Positions 50,019 to 59,000 of a stretch of DNA of 64,000 bases are shown piece after piece. The notes beneath the pieces are model-generated. The model was not told where the DNA came from and searched no databases. It saw only the letters and a list, made by a program, of their open reading frames with translations. Source of the DNA: an uncultured Acidobacteriota bacterium (GTDB taxonomy: Bacteria > Acidobacteriota > Blastocatellia > RBC074); the NCBI GenBank assembly GCA_902825875.1, contig CADECP010000030.1:1-64000 (forward strand), read 5' to 3'. How positions within the stretch are numbered: the first letter of the stretch is position 1; every line of letters starts with the position of its first letter. A program made the position numbers and the translations under genes.

Positions 50019-51638
50019 ATGGATAAACGTTTTGATCTCGTAGGCATCGGTTCGATGGTGGTGGATTTGATTTACCGCACGCCGCGCATCATCGGCAGCG
50101 AAGAAAAAATCGCGCTCGACCGATACGAAAACGGTTCGACCACGCAAATGCTGGTTGGCGGCGTGACGCTGAATCATCTGTCGTGGGCGGGCTTGCTCGG
50201 TTTGCGCACAGGCATTTTTGGCAAACAGGGCGACGACGAATACGGTCGTTTTTTGCGCGCCGGAATGGATCGGTATTCGATTGATAAACACATCACGCTG
50301 GACGGCGCGTCGTCATCGTTCGCGCACATCTTCGTCGCGCCCGGCGGAGGCCGCGCCATTTACATGAGTCCGGCGGCCACCAGCGAAACCACCAGCGATT
50401 ACATTCGCGCCGAACACGCCGATTACATCCGCAGTTCAAAAATCGTTTCGACTGAAATTTCTCAACTGCCGCTGGACGCAGTTGTTGCCGTACTGGAAAT
50501 CGCGCGCGAAGCTGGCGTTGTCACCGCGCTCGACGTGGACATTCCGCGCAGCGACGCGCTGAAAGCTCTCGGCAACGCCGACCAATTCGAGCGCGCGTTA
50601 CATCTGGCCGATTACATCAAACCTTCCAAAGCCGCCGTGATCGAAATCACCGGCGAAAGCGACGCGCTGCGGGCGGCGCAAATTCTCCGCGAACGGTACA
50701 ACGCCAAAGCCGTCGTCATCACCGACGGCGAAGCCGGATGCGCTATTGCTTCGGACGAACTAACTGCGCGCGGCGCGGCTTACCCGACAACAGCGATTGA
50801 TTCCACAGGAGCAGGCGACGCCTTTTTTGGCGGAATGCTGGCCGGATTGCATTTCGGATTGGCGTGGAAAGACATCTTGAAACTAGCAAACGCTTGCGGC
50901 GCGGCTTGCTGCGAAATTCTTGGCGCAACGCCTGATTTGTCGAAAAGCAAAGCGCGCGTGTTTGAGTTGTACGACGGAGCACAACTTAACGTTCAAGCCC
51001 TTGCTGACGCGCGGGCTACTGACACAAAAACCGATTCGCCTTACGAAAACGCCATTCCATTCTTCCTGGACACGGCGATTGCCGAACTGTCGAAGCTGCG
51101 CGCCAAAATCGGCGGCGAAAGCTATTTCCAACGAGTCGCCGATTTCATCACCGCCGCTGAAGCCAACGGCAAACGAGTTCACGTCACGGGAATTGGCAAA
51201 CCGGAGTATGTGTCCGGATACATCGCAGCGCTGCTCGCCAGCGTAGGCACACCGACGTACTTTCTGGACGCGACTGAATGCGTTCACGGCAGCGCCGGAC
51301 AAGTCGTTCCCGGCGACATAGTCATTGCGCTTTCCAACAGCGGCGAAACGATGGAACTGAAAGCCGCGATCATTGCCTTGAAAAAGACCGGCGCGAAGAT
51401 CGTCGGCGTATCCGGCAATCCGACTTCGTGGCTGGCACAGCAAAGCGACGAGTTTTTATATGCAGGGGTCGAATGCGAAGGCAGCCCGCTGAACTTCGAA
51501 CCGCGCGCCAGCATCCTGGCAGAAATTTACGTGCTGGCCGCGCTGAGCATCGAACTGCAAGCCCGCAAAAACATCTCTCGAAAAGAGTACAACGCCTGGC
51601 ATCCGGGCGGCTCAATCGGCAAAGCGACCAGCGACTGA
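50019..51638 (+). CDS. Fusion of PfkB-family sugar kinase and SIS-domain isomerase
   Basis: A 539-residue two-domain enzyme. Residues 1 to about 320 form a ribokinase-like kinase (GIGSMVVDLIYRTPR near the start, VGGVTLNHLSWAGLLG, and the anion-hole/catalytic DSTGAGDAFFGGM near 260). Residues about 350-535 form a SIS domain like that of KpsF/KdsD arabinose-5-phosphate isomerases (VTGIGKPEYVSGYIAALLAS, VPGDIVIALSNSGETMELK, ending EYNAWHPGGSIGK). The CBS domains usual in KdsD are absent. A kinase joined to a sugar-phosphate isomerase suggests consecutive steps, for example phosphorylation then aldose-ketose conversion. Substrate unknown. Confidence 0.85.
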   Translation: MDKRFDLVGIGSMVVDLIYRTPRIIGSEEKIALDRYENGSTTQMLVGGVTLNHLSWAGLLGLRTGIFGKQGDDEYGRFLRAGMDRYSIDKHITLDGASSSFAHIFVAPGGGRAIYMSPAATSETTSDYIRAEHADYIRSSKIVSTEISQLPLDAVVAVLEIAREAGVVTALDVDIPRSDALKALGNADQFERALHLADYIKPSKAAVIEITGESDALRAAQILRERYNAKAVVITDGEAGCAIASDELTARGAAYPTTAIDSTGAGDAFFGGMLAGLHFGLAWKDILKLANACGAACCEILGATPDLSKSKARVFELYDGAQLNVQALADARATDTKTDSPYENAIPFFLDTAIAELSKLRAKIGGESYFQRVADFITAAEANGKRVHVTGIGKPEYVSGYIAALLASVGTPTYFLDATECVHGSAGQVVPGDIVIALSNSGETMELKAAIIALKKTGAKIVGVSGNPTSWLAQQSDEFLYAGVECEGSPLNFEPRASILAEIYVLAALSIELQARKNISRKEYNAWHPGGSIGKATSD

Positions 51639-52586
51639 TTCAGCGTTGCGTTTCAGCCCCGTAAGTTTGGCTCGCTTGACGGGGCTTTTGCGGAAGCGAG
51701 TCGAAAATTCTTCCTGCGACATTTCGATCAACTCTTGCAGCTTCGGTTCGATGATTCCTTCGCGCGGCGTGAAGCGTTCTTCCCCGCTCTGTTTGGAAAA
51801 CCTCGACCACGGGCAAACGTCCTGGCAGATGTCGCAACCAAAAACCCAACCTTCCAAGTTTGATTTGATCGGTTCGGGCAATTCCGGCTCGCGCAGTTCA
51901 ATCGTGCCGTAAGAAATGCAGCGCGTTGCGTCCAGTTGATACGGCGCAATGATCGCCGCCGTTGGGCAGGCGTCAATGCAGGCCGTGCATTTGCCGCAAT
52001 GGTCAGGTTCAATGAACGAGTCGTAATCCAATTCCACCGACAACAGTAACTCACCCAGAAAAACCCACGAGCCGAATTCTTTGGTGATGACGTTGGTGTG
52101 TTTTCCCAGCCAGCCGATTCCGGCGCGCACCGCCCACGCCTTGTCCATCATCGGCGAGGTATCCACGCAGATTTTCCCTTCGACTTCGGGAGCTTGCTGT
52201 TGAATCCAGGCGAGCAAAGCTTTCAGCTTGTCGCGCAGCACGTCGTGATAATCATCGCCCCAGGCGTAGCGCGAAATTTTCCCTACTTCGGGCGAGTCGG
52301 AATGCTTTTCCGGCTGAAAGTAATTCAACGCCACGCAGACAACCGATTTGGCCGAAGGCATCAACAAGCGCGGATCGCTGCGTTGTTCCGGATCGCGCGC
52401 CATGTAGCTCATCTGTCCGTGAAAACCGCGCGCCACCCATTCACGCAAACGCGCGCCCTCTTCGGTCAAAGCTGCGGCAGGAACGATGCCGACTTTGTCG
52501 AAGCCGAGCGCGCGGGCTTGGCGTTTGATTGTTTCTGCAAATGAAATGGCCGTAGCTGTGCTCATTGCAACCGGCTTTCCGTCCAT
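51612..52586 (-). CDS. queG: Epoxyqueuosine reductase (QueG)
   Basis: A 324-residue cobalamin-dependent iron-sulfur enzyme reducing epoxyqueuosine to queuosine in tRNA. Two 4Fe-4S ferredoxin motifs are visible: CGKCTACIDACPTAAI and GCDICQDVCPW (with the extra Cys in the loop between them), plus WLGKHTNVITKEFGSWVFLG and the N-terminal GFDKVGIVPA. ATG 52586 overlaps the clpA stop (TGATG); the TTG at 52589 and ATG at 52565 are alternatives. The 3' end overlaps the convergent PfkB-SIS gene by 27 bases. Confidence 0.92.
   Translation of the reverse strand: MDGKPVAMSTATAISFAETIKRQARALGFDKVGIVPAAALTEEGARLREWVARGFHGQMSYMARDPEQRSDPRLLMPSAKSVVCVALNYFQPEKHSDSPEVGKISRYAWGDDYHDVLRDKLKALLAWIQQQAPEVEGKICVDTSPMMDKAWAVRAGIGWLGKHTNVITKEFGSWVFLGELLLSVELDYDSFIEPDHCGKCTACIDACPTAAIIAPYQLDATRCISYGTIELREPELPEPIKSNLEGWVFGCDICQDVCPWSRFSKQSGEERFTPREGIIEPKLQELIEMSQEEFSTRFRKSPVKRAKLTGLKRNAESVAGRFAD
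51655..51689 (+). terminator. Rho-independent terminator for the PfkB-SIS transcript
   Basis: AGCCCCGT (51655-51662) and ACGGGGCT (51679-51686) form a perfect 8-bp GC-rich stem with a 16-base loop, followed by TTTT (51686-51689). It lies 17 bases after the PfkB-SIS stop and inside the 3' coding end of the convergent queG gene, so terminator and codons share the same bases. Confidence 0.65.
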
Positions 52587-54847
52587 CAACTGTTCTGGTA
52601 ATCCAGTTTCAGTTCGCCGTTTTCTTCGGTGACGATGACTTTGCCGCCGTTTTGCAAACAGCCGAACAGAACTTCGTTGGCAAGTTTTTCTTTGACCTGA
52701 GACTGAATCAGCCTGGCCATTGGCCGAGCGCCGAATTGTTTGTCGAAGCCTTTGTTCGCCAACCAGGCGCGCCCTGATTCGGTCATTTCCAGTTCGATGT
52801 TTTTGTCTTTCAACTGCATTCGCAACTGACCGATGAATTTGTCTACGACACGTTCGATGTTTTCAAAACTAAGCTGGTCAAACGCGATCCAGGCATCCAA
52901 CCGATTGCGAAATTCAGGGCTGAAGGCGCGCTCAATCGCACCTTGCGCTTTGCTGCCTGTGCCGCCGATGCCGCCGTCGTCGGCTTGCTTGAAGCCCATC
53001 TTGGTGCCGCTCAATTCCCGCGCTCCGGCGTTGGTGGTCATAATCAGAATGACGTTGCGGAAATCGGCTTTTTTGCCGTTGTTGTCGGTCAGCGTGGCGT
53101 GATCCATCACCTGCAACAAAATGTTGAACACGTCCGGATGCGCTTTTTCTATTTCGTCCAGCACCACCACAGAGTATGGCGTTTTGCGAACCGCGTCGGT
53201 CAGCAAACCGCCTTGATCGAAACCGACATAACCCGGAGGCGCTCCAATCAATCGAGACACGGTGTGTTTTTCCATGTACTCGCTCATATCGAAGCGCAGA
53301 AATTCCACGCCCAGACTCTTGGCCAGTTGTTTGGAAAGTTCGGTTTTGCCAACGCCAGTCGGACCGGAAAACAGAAACGAGCCAATCGGTTTTTCAGGAT
53401 TGCCGAGCCCAGAACGCGAAAGTTTGATCGCGTCCACGACCTGTTTGATGGCGTGGTTCTGTCCGAAAATCACCATCCGCAAATCGGTTTCCAGGTCTTG
53501 CAACCGCTCCTTGTCAGATTTGGAAATCGAACGCGGAGGGATTTTCGCCATCTTGGCGACTACCAATTCGACTTCGTGAACAGTGATGGTTTCGGGGCGT
53601 TCTTCCGCCGGTTTCAGCTTTGTGGCCGCGCCGACTTCGTCAATCACGTCAATGGCTTTGTCGGGCAGGTAACGGTCGTTGATGTGTTTTGCCGAAAGCT
53701 CGGCGGCGGCGCGCAGAGCTTCGTCGGTGTATTTCACGCCATGATGTTCTTCGTAATAGCTTCGCAACCCTTGCAGAATTTTGTAGCTGTCTTCGATGCT
53801 CGGCTGGGAAATTTCAATCGTCTGAAATCGCCGAGCCAGCGCACGGTCGCGCTCGAACGAAGCCTTGTATTCGCTGTAAGTCGTCGAACCGATGCAGCGC
53901 AATTCGCCGCTGGCCAACGCCGGTTTCAGAATGTTCGACGCATCCATCGAACCGCCCGAAACTGCTCCCGCTCCGACAATGGTGTGGATTTCATCAATGA
54001 ACAAAATCACGCCGGGCTTTTTTTGCAAGGCGGTGATGACGGCTTTCAGTCGTTGTTCGAATTCTCCGCGATAACGTGTTCCGGCCAGCAACGCGCCCAT
54101 ATCCAGCGAATAAATCTCCGCGCCTTTCAACACGTCGGGTACTTCTTCTTTATGAACTTTCAGCGCCAGGCCTTCGGCGATGGCGGTTTTGCCCACGCCG
54201 GGATCGCCCAGATAAAGCGGATTGTTTTTCCTTCGTCGGCACAACACCTGAATCGTTCGTTCCAGTTCGATCTGGCGACCGATCAGCGGATCAATTTTGC
54301 CTTCGGCGGCACGAGCAATCAGGTCGGTAGTGAAAGCCGTCAACGGATCGCGGACTTTTTGCGGTTCGAATTCGTCGTCATCGTCGCCAAGCGGAAGCTC
54401 TTCGCCTTCGCCGCTGAGTTTGGAAATGCCATGCGAGATGTAATAAAGAATGTCTGTTCGCGTGATGCCTTGTTTTTCGATCAGAAACTTGGCGTGTGAA
54501 TGATGTTCGTCAAACAGCGAAGCCAGAATGTTGCCACCGTCAATTTGATCCTGCCCGGACGATTGGGCCTGCATCAACGCGCGATCAATCACGCGCTCGA
54601 ATGCGGCGGTTTGTTCGGGGTAACGATCCACTCCGCGCGGCAGCGGCGTCATGGTGTTTTTGAAAAATTCATCCAATTCGCGCCGCAACAATTCGATGTC
54701 GCCGCCGCAATTGAACAACACATCGCTGGCCGTCTGGTCTTGAGTCATCGCGTAAAGCAGATGCTCCAACGTCAGAAATTCATGCCGACGCTTGATTGCT
54801 TCGTTGGCGGCGTGGGTTAGAGTGGCTTGTAATTCTCTGGTAATCAT
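52586..54847 (-). CDS. clpA: ATP-dependent Clp protease ATP-binding subunit ClpA
   Basis: A 753-residue unfoldase feeding ClpP. It has an N-terminal double Clp-N domain (about 1-140, ITRELQATLTHAANEAI), AAA module D1 with Walker A GDPGVGKTA, and module D2 with Walker A GPTGVGKTE, DEIEKAHPDVFNILLQ and a C-terminal D2-small domain. No middle ClpB-type coiled coil is present, which with the clpS neighbour fixes the identity as ClpA rather than ClpB/C. ATG 54847 begins at MITREL; the frame is open upstream through a repeat and clpS, which is not part of the protein. Confidence 0.95.
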   Translation of the reverse strand: MITRELQATLTHAANEAIKRRHEFLTLEHLLYAMTQDQTASDVLFNCGGDIELLRRELDEFFKNTMTPLPRGVDRYPEQTAAFERVIDRALMQAQSSGQDQIDGGNILASLFDEHHSHAKFLIEKQGITRTDILYYISHGISKLSGEGEELPLGDDDDEFEPQKVRDPLTAFTTDLIARAAEGKIDPLIGRQIELERTIQVLCRRRKNNPLYLGDPGVGKTAIAEGLALKVHKEEVPDVLKGAEIYSLDMGALLAGTRYRGEFEQRLKAVITALQKKPGVILFIDEIHTIVGAGAVSGGSMDASNILKPALASGELRCIGSTTYSEYKASFERDRALARRFQTIEISQPSIEDSYKILQGLRSYYEEHHGVKYTDEALRAAAELSAKHINDRYLPDKAIDVIDEVGAATKLKPAEERPETITVHEVELVVAKMAKIPPRSISKSDKERLQDLETDLRMVIFGQNHAIKQVVDAIKLSRSGLGNPEKPIGSFLFSGPTGVGKTELSKQLAKSLGVEFLRFDMSEYMEKHTVSRLIGAPPGYVGFDQGGLLTDAVRKTPYSVVVLDEIEKAHPDVFNILLQVMDHATLTDNNGKKADFRNVILIMTTNAGARELSGTKMGFKQADDGGIGGTGSKAQGAIERAFSPEFRNRLDAWIAFDQLSFENIERVVDKFIGQLRMQLKDKNIELEMTESGRAWLANKGFDKQFGARPMARLIQSQVKEKLANEVLFGCLQNGGKVIVTEENGELKLDYQNS

Positions 54848-54854
54848 AATTCCC

Positions 54855-54931
54855 GTTCGCAGTTCGCAGTTCGCAGTTCGCAGTTCACAGCTCACAGTTT
54901 TGACTGTGAGCCGCGAACTGCGAACTGGATT
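54855..54931. repeat. Heptamer array with inverted arms between clpS and clpA
   Basis: On the plus strand four GTTCGCA units, GTTCACA, GCTCACA and GTTTTGA (54855-54903) are followed by CTGTGAG, CCGCGAA, CTGCGAA and CTGGATT (54904-54931), which are complementary to the left arm. The array fills the whole gap and touches the clpS stop codon; on the minus strand it forms the leader of clpA. Confidence 0.9.
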
Positions 54932-55244
54932 ATTCTTCTTCCAGCGTGCAAAGCAGTGGATACTCGTGCTCCTGAGCCAGCGCGGAGACTTTGGCGATTT
55001 TGGTTTCCGCGATTTCAAATGTGTATACGCCCGCGACGCCCAGCCCCAGGTTGTGAACTTGCAGCATGATGCGAATCGCATCGTTTTCCGAGTGATGAAA
55101 GATTTCCATCAGGATCAGCACGACGAATTCCATCGTCGTGTAGTTGTCGTTGTGCAACAGCACCTTGTACAGCGGAGGCTTTTGCAGCTTCTGCTGGCTT
55201 TCGGGCAAAACATCCGTGCCAAGTTGATGATCGAAATTCGGCAT
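54930..55244 (-). CDS. clpS: ATP-dependent Clp protease adaptor ClpS
   Basis: A 104-residue N-end rule adaptor that delivers proteins with destabilising N-terminal residues to ClpA. The fold starts at PPLYKVLLHNDNYTTMEFVV, where DNYTTMEFV forms the N-degron pocket, then LMEIFHHSENDAIRIMLQVH and the end VYTFEIAETKIAKVSALA. ATG 55244 begins MPNFDHQLG. It precedes clpA on the same strand. Together with queG it forms a three-gene unit. Confidence 0.92.
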   Translation of the reverse strand: MPNFDHQLGTDVLPESQQKLQKPPLYKVLLHNDNYTTMEFVVLILMEIFHHSENDAIRIMLQVHNLGLGVAGVYTFEIAETKIAKVSALAQEHEYPLLCTLEEE

Positions 55245-55402
55245 TGTGTGATTCTTCGGAAAATTGCGGTTACGTTTGCCGCCAGATGCTAACAAATTTT
55301 GCGATTCAGGCAACAGCCGAAACCACACCGCAATGCCAGCAACAAGCAAGGTCGAACAAACCGCTTTTTCCCAGATTGCTGTTCAGTCCAAAAAGCATTT
55401 TC

Positions 55403-56027
55403 CCTAGCCCAGCCGTTCACGGCTAGGAAAAGCGTCAACCAATCATTCAGCCCGGTTTACCGGGCTTGCCCCGTCGGCTTTAGCCATCTCTTCTTCAGAG
55501 AGCCAATCATCCTGGTCAATTTCCATTCGCTCCATCAAAACTGAAAGATTTCCGTTTCCATGATGCTTTTCCTGCTGGTCAATGTAACGACAGACTACTT
55601 CGAGTTCATCCTTGCGAAGACTAAACACGCCATAACCTTCCTGCCAAACCAATTTGAATTTGGGCTTCAGGTCTCGGTTCACGCGAAAAGAAGTTGCGCC
55701 TTTCACCTGACCAATAAACTCAGACAGATTGATTTTCGGTGGAAGGCGCACCAATAAATGAACGTGATCTGGCATGGCGTTATGTCGAATCGGCTGACCG
55801 CCACGCTTTTTGACTTCTTCATTTTCATTCAGAATGTTCAACAACTGCGGTCGCCATTCACGCTCAATCAAAGATCGTCGGGAATGCGTCCCCCAAACAA
55901 AGTGAAAATAGAGTTGATGAAAAGTATGCGGCATTGCTGCTCTCTATTTGGCTGAAGCCGATCATAAGCCCGGTGAACCGGGCTTATTCCTATTCTTTCC
56001 GCTATTCCCAGCCGTGAACGGCTGGGC
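55403..56027 (-). mobile_element. RAYT gene with flanking REP-like palindromes
   Basis: On the left lie a CCTAGCC...GGCTAGG palindrome (55403-55427, core AGCCGTTCACGGCT) and AGCCCGGTTTACCGGGCT (55449-55466), which overlaps the 3' end of the transposase gene. On the right lie AGCCCGGTGAACCGGGCT (55968-55985) and CCCAGCCGTGAACGGCTGGG (56008-56027). The two palindrome types therefore appear in mirror order around the gene, as in a REP doublet that carries its own transposase. No target-site duplication was identified. Confidence 0.8.
55443..55934 (-). CDS. REP-associated tyrosine transposase (Y1/IS200-like, TnpA-REP)
   Basis: A 163-residue HUH single-strand transposase. The metal-binding HUH motif is HVHLL (His57 and His59) in AMPDHVHLLVRLPP, and the nucleophile is Tyr117 in LEVVCRYIDQQEKHH. 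The N-terminus YFHFVWGTHSRRSLIE is typical of RAYT proteins. It is flanked on both sides by two kinds of short palindromes, the substrates for this class. The C-terminal acidic tail (about 135-163) is extra. It probably disperses or maintains the REP-like palindromes. Confidence 0.9.
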   Translation of the reverse strand: MPHTFHQLYFHFVWGTHSRRSLIEREWRPQLLNILNENEEVKKRGGQPIRHNAMPDHVHLLVRLPPKINLSEFIGQVKGATSFRVNRDLKPKFKLVWQEGYGVFSLRKDELEVVCRYIDQQEKHHGNGNLSVLMERMEIDQDDWLSEEEMAKADGASPVNRAE

Positions 56028-56058
56028 TGGGAGAAAATCAAATTGCGCTCGAAAAAGT

Positions 56059-59000
56059 TTAAGGTTTCTTTGTAGCTTCTCCCTGACTTTCCTTTATGGA
56101 TGGTTCATTACCAACAGGCTCCCGCATCTTCTCTTTGATCGCCTTGAATTCCGGCATCGCCGCCAGCGGTTGCAGGTCGGGATCGTCCGCGTCGAAAAAC
56201 ACAGGTTGTTCGGCTTCGGTCATCAATTTCAAAGCGGCTATGGCTTCGCGTTTGCGGCCAAGCTGAGCCAGCGAACAAGCGCGTTCAAATTGAATGTACG
56301 TCGCCGTGTCGTCAAGCTTCAGCGCCTGGTTTGCGGCGGTCAGAGCTTCGGTGAAGCGGCGCTGCTGGCGATACAACCGCGACAACGATTCGTAATCTTC
56401 GACGGTGGCTTCGATGGCGATGGCGCGTTGTGTGGATTTGATCGCATCGGCAATTTTGTTTTGCGCTTCCTGCAAATCGGCCAGCAAACGTTGCGCCGAC
56501 TGGCTGGCGGCGATTTCTTTCGGGAAAGCCAGCAACAAATCTTCGCGCAGTTTGGCCGAATCGAAATCGAAGCCTTCTTCATCGGCCAGATATTCAAACG
56601 CTTCGTCAGTTGCGTCCTGTTCGGCGGCGATTTTCAACATCTGAGCAAACGCCGTTCTGGCTTTGGCGGGTACTTCCTGATTGAGCAGGAAATTGACCAG
56701 CGCCGCGTGATGATCCAGATAAATGCGGTCGCGTTCGATGGCGGCGCGGTAAGCGGTTTCGGCTTCGACAGGTTTTTCCAGTTGTTCGTAAGCCTGCGCC
56801 AGTTCGCGCCAGACGCGCGGATCGTCAGGCACAAGCTTAGCGTAACGCTGCAATGCCGCGACGCCTGCTTCGGCGTCTTTGCTGAGCGGCGAAAGAGCTT
56901 CTTCATCAAAAGGGGTCAGCAGTTCACGCCCAAGCGTCAGTTGCGCCAAAGCAAAGTCAGGCCAGCGCGTGGCAATTTCTTTCAGCAATTCCAACGCACG
57001 ATCAATTCGCGGTTCGGCGGGCGCTGGCTGCGTCGGCGGTTGATTGGCAGGCTGAGCGGGTTGCGGCGAAACCGGTTTGTCCTTGCTGTCTTCTGCCTCT
57101 TTCATCATCCGGGCGAGTTCTTCTTCGTTTTGCTGCGAATCCAACACGCGATACTTCAGCAACAGCAGTTCGGGCTTCTCGCCTTCGGCGGCGATCAATC
57201 GTTCAACCTGTTTCATCGCTGCTTCCAGCGAAGTTTCGTAAATCACGCCGCGCCGAGCAGCCGGGTTGAGCGCGCCATTCAACGCATCGGCGAATTCCGG
57301 CAAAACGTCGTCAACCATTTCGTGTTCAGCGATGAACCACGCGCCGTCGCGCCGGCTCAGCGTCAGCCGCAACATCGCTTCGCCGCGCAAAATTGTCAGA
57401 ACGACCAGATTGCCTTTTGGTTCGTTGCGAATGACGCGCACCGGTTCGTCGAATTCAGGATTCCAGGTATCCCACATTCCGGCGACTGTTCGCTCGAAGG
57501 CTTTGATAACCGCATTGCGTTGTTTGTCGTCGAGTTGGTTCCAGCGTTCCGCGCCGAGCGTTTGTTCGACCGTCAGCGACAGGTCAAACGCCAGTTCGCG
57601 TTTCGATTCGTCCTGGCTGAATTCTTTGACCAGTCGAATCGGATCGCGCTGGAATTCCGCGACCGTTCGCCGGGCGGCGGTGATTTCCAATTCGATCTGA
57701 TTCAACATCGCGTAGCTGGTGAAGGCGTCGCCGTCGAATCGCAAATGCGTTGCGTCCACGTGATCCATCAAACCCCAGGTCGGATCAAGCTCGACCCATT
57801 TGCCCAGATAAACTTCAACCCAGGCGTGAGCGCCAAACGCGCCGCCGCTCAACGCGGCTCCGGTCACCACTCGCGCAGGCAAACCCAACGAACGCGCCAG
57901 CGCGACGTAAAGCTCCGCGTGTTCCAGGCAATCGGCTTCGCGCGAAGCCAGCGTATCCACCACATCGCTTTCGACTTTTTTCCATTTCAGGTTTTGGTAA
58001 GTCCACTGGCCGATTTTGCGAGCTATGCTGCGACCATCTTTGTCGTTGCCCGCAATCTGTTTGCCGAGTTCGACAATTTGCGGCGCGTTGGAATTGATCT
58101 GCGGCGTCGCCGACAAATATGGAGCGAACTCTGCGCCGGTCACGGGCAATTTCACCGTCAAGCTTTCGGGAATTCGGCGCGCGTTGGCTGTGACGACGAC
58201 ATTGTTGTCGTTCGACGATTCGATTTTTTGCCATGGGAATTTCGCCAGATCGTCGCGCACGCGCTGAGCCAGTCCGGGTCGTTTGGCAGCCACGCGCAAA
58301 GTCATGGCTTCGACCAGGGGCGATTGAATGACGCTCAAACCTTTCGGACGTATCGAAGCGTTGGCCACATCGAATTCGCCTGACCTTGCCGCCAGATCGC
58401 CAACGGCATAACGACCTTCGCGGTCAAAGGACACAGACAAATTGCCGCGCAAACCGTCTTTGTCCGAGGTGAAAAACACTCGTTGACTGTGAAAAGCGTT
58501 GACCAGCGCACTGATGAACGGCAGCAATTGCTGCGATTCGCCTTTGCCAATGACCTGAGCAGCCTCTTCAAATGCGGATTGCAGATTGTAAGTCGCAAAC
58601 AACGTCACGCTGTCTCCGTTGTTTGGCGCGTTTTGCAGCGAACGAACGAAATCGCGCGAAGTCGAAAACTTCTCTTTCGGAGCAGCTTCCAATTGTTTCA
58701 ACGTTTCGACGCTGTCGGCCAGCAACAGGTATTCGCCGGTGATGGCGGCGAACATGGAATCTTCTTCTTTGGCCAGCGAAATCACCGGCGAACCAAAAGC
58801 GGTGATGCTTCCCAGCCGCTTCGATTTGGGAAATAGCTTGCCGGATTTCATTGCCTCGGCCAGAGCGCCGTTTTTCAATCGCGCGGCAAGCACCGTCGCA
58901 GGCCAGTCGCCGTTGTCGTACAGCGGTTTGAAACTGACGATTGCCAGACCGATTTCGCCCTGCATTTCCGGCACAATCTGTTTTTCAAATACGTCGTCGG

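Noticed and set aside
54848-55081. Extended N-terminus of ClpA through the repeat and antisense-like region
   Set aside because: The extra residues are translated repeat and out-of-frame clpS sequence; the Clp-N domain starts at the ATG at 54847.
55758-58383. Very long plus-strand frames opposite the transposase and the giant protein
   Set aside because: They read antisense through two well-supported genes and show biased Phe/Arg/Gln composition without domains.
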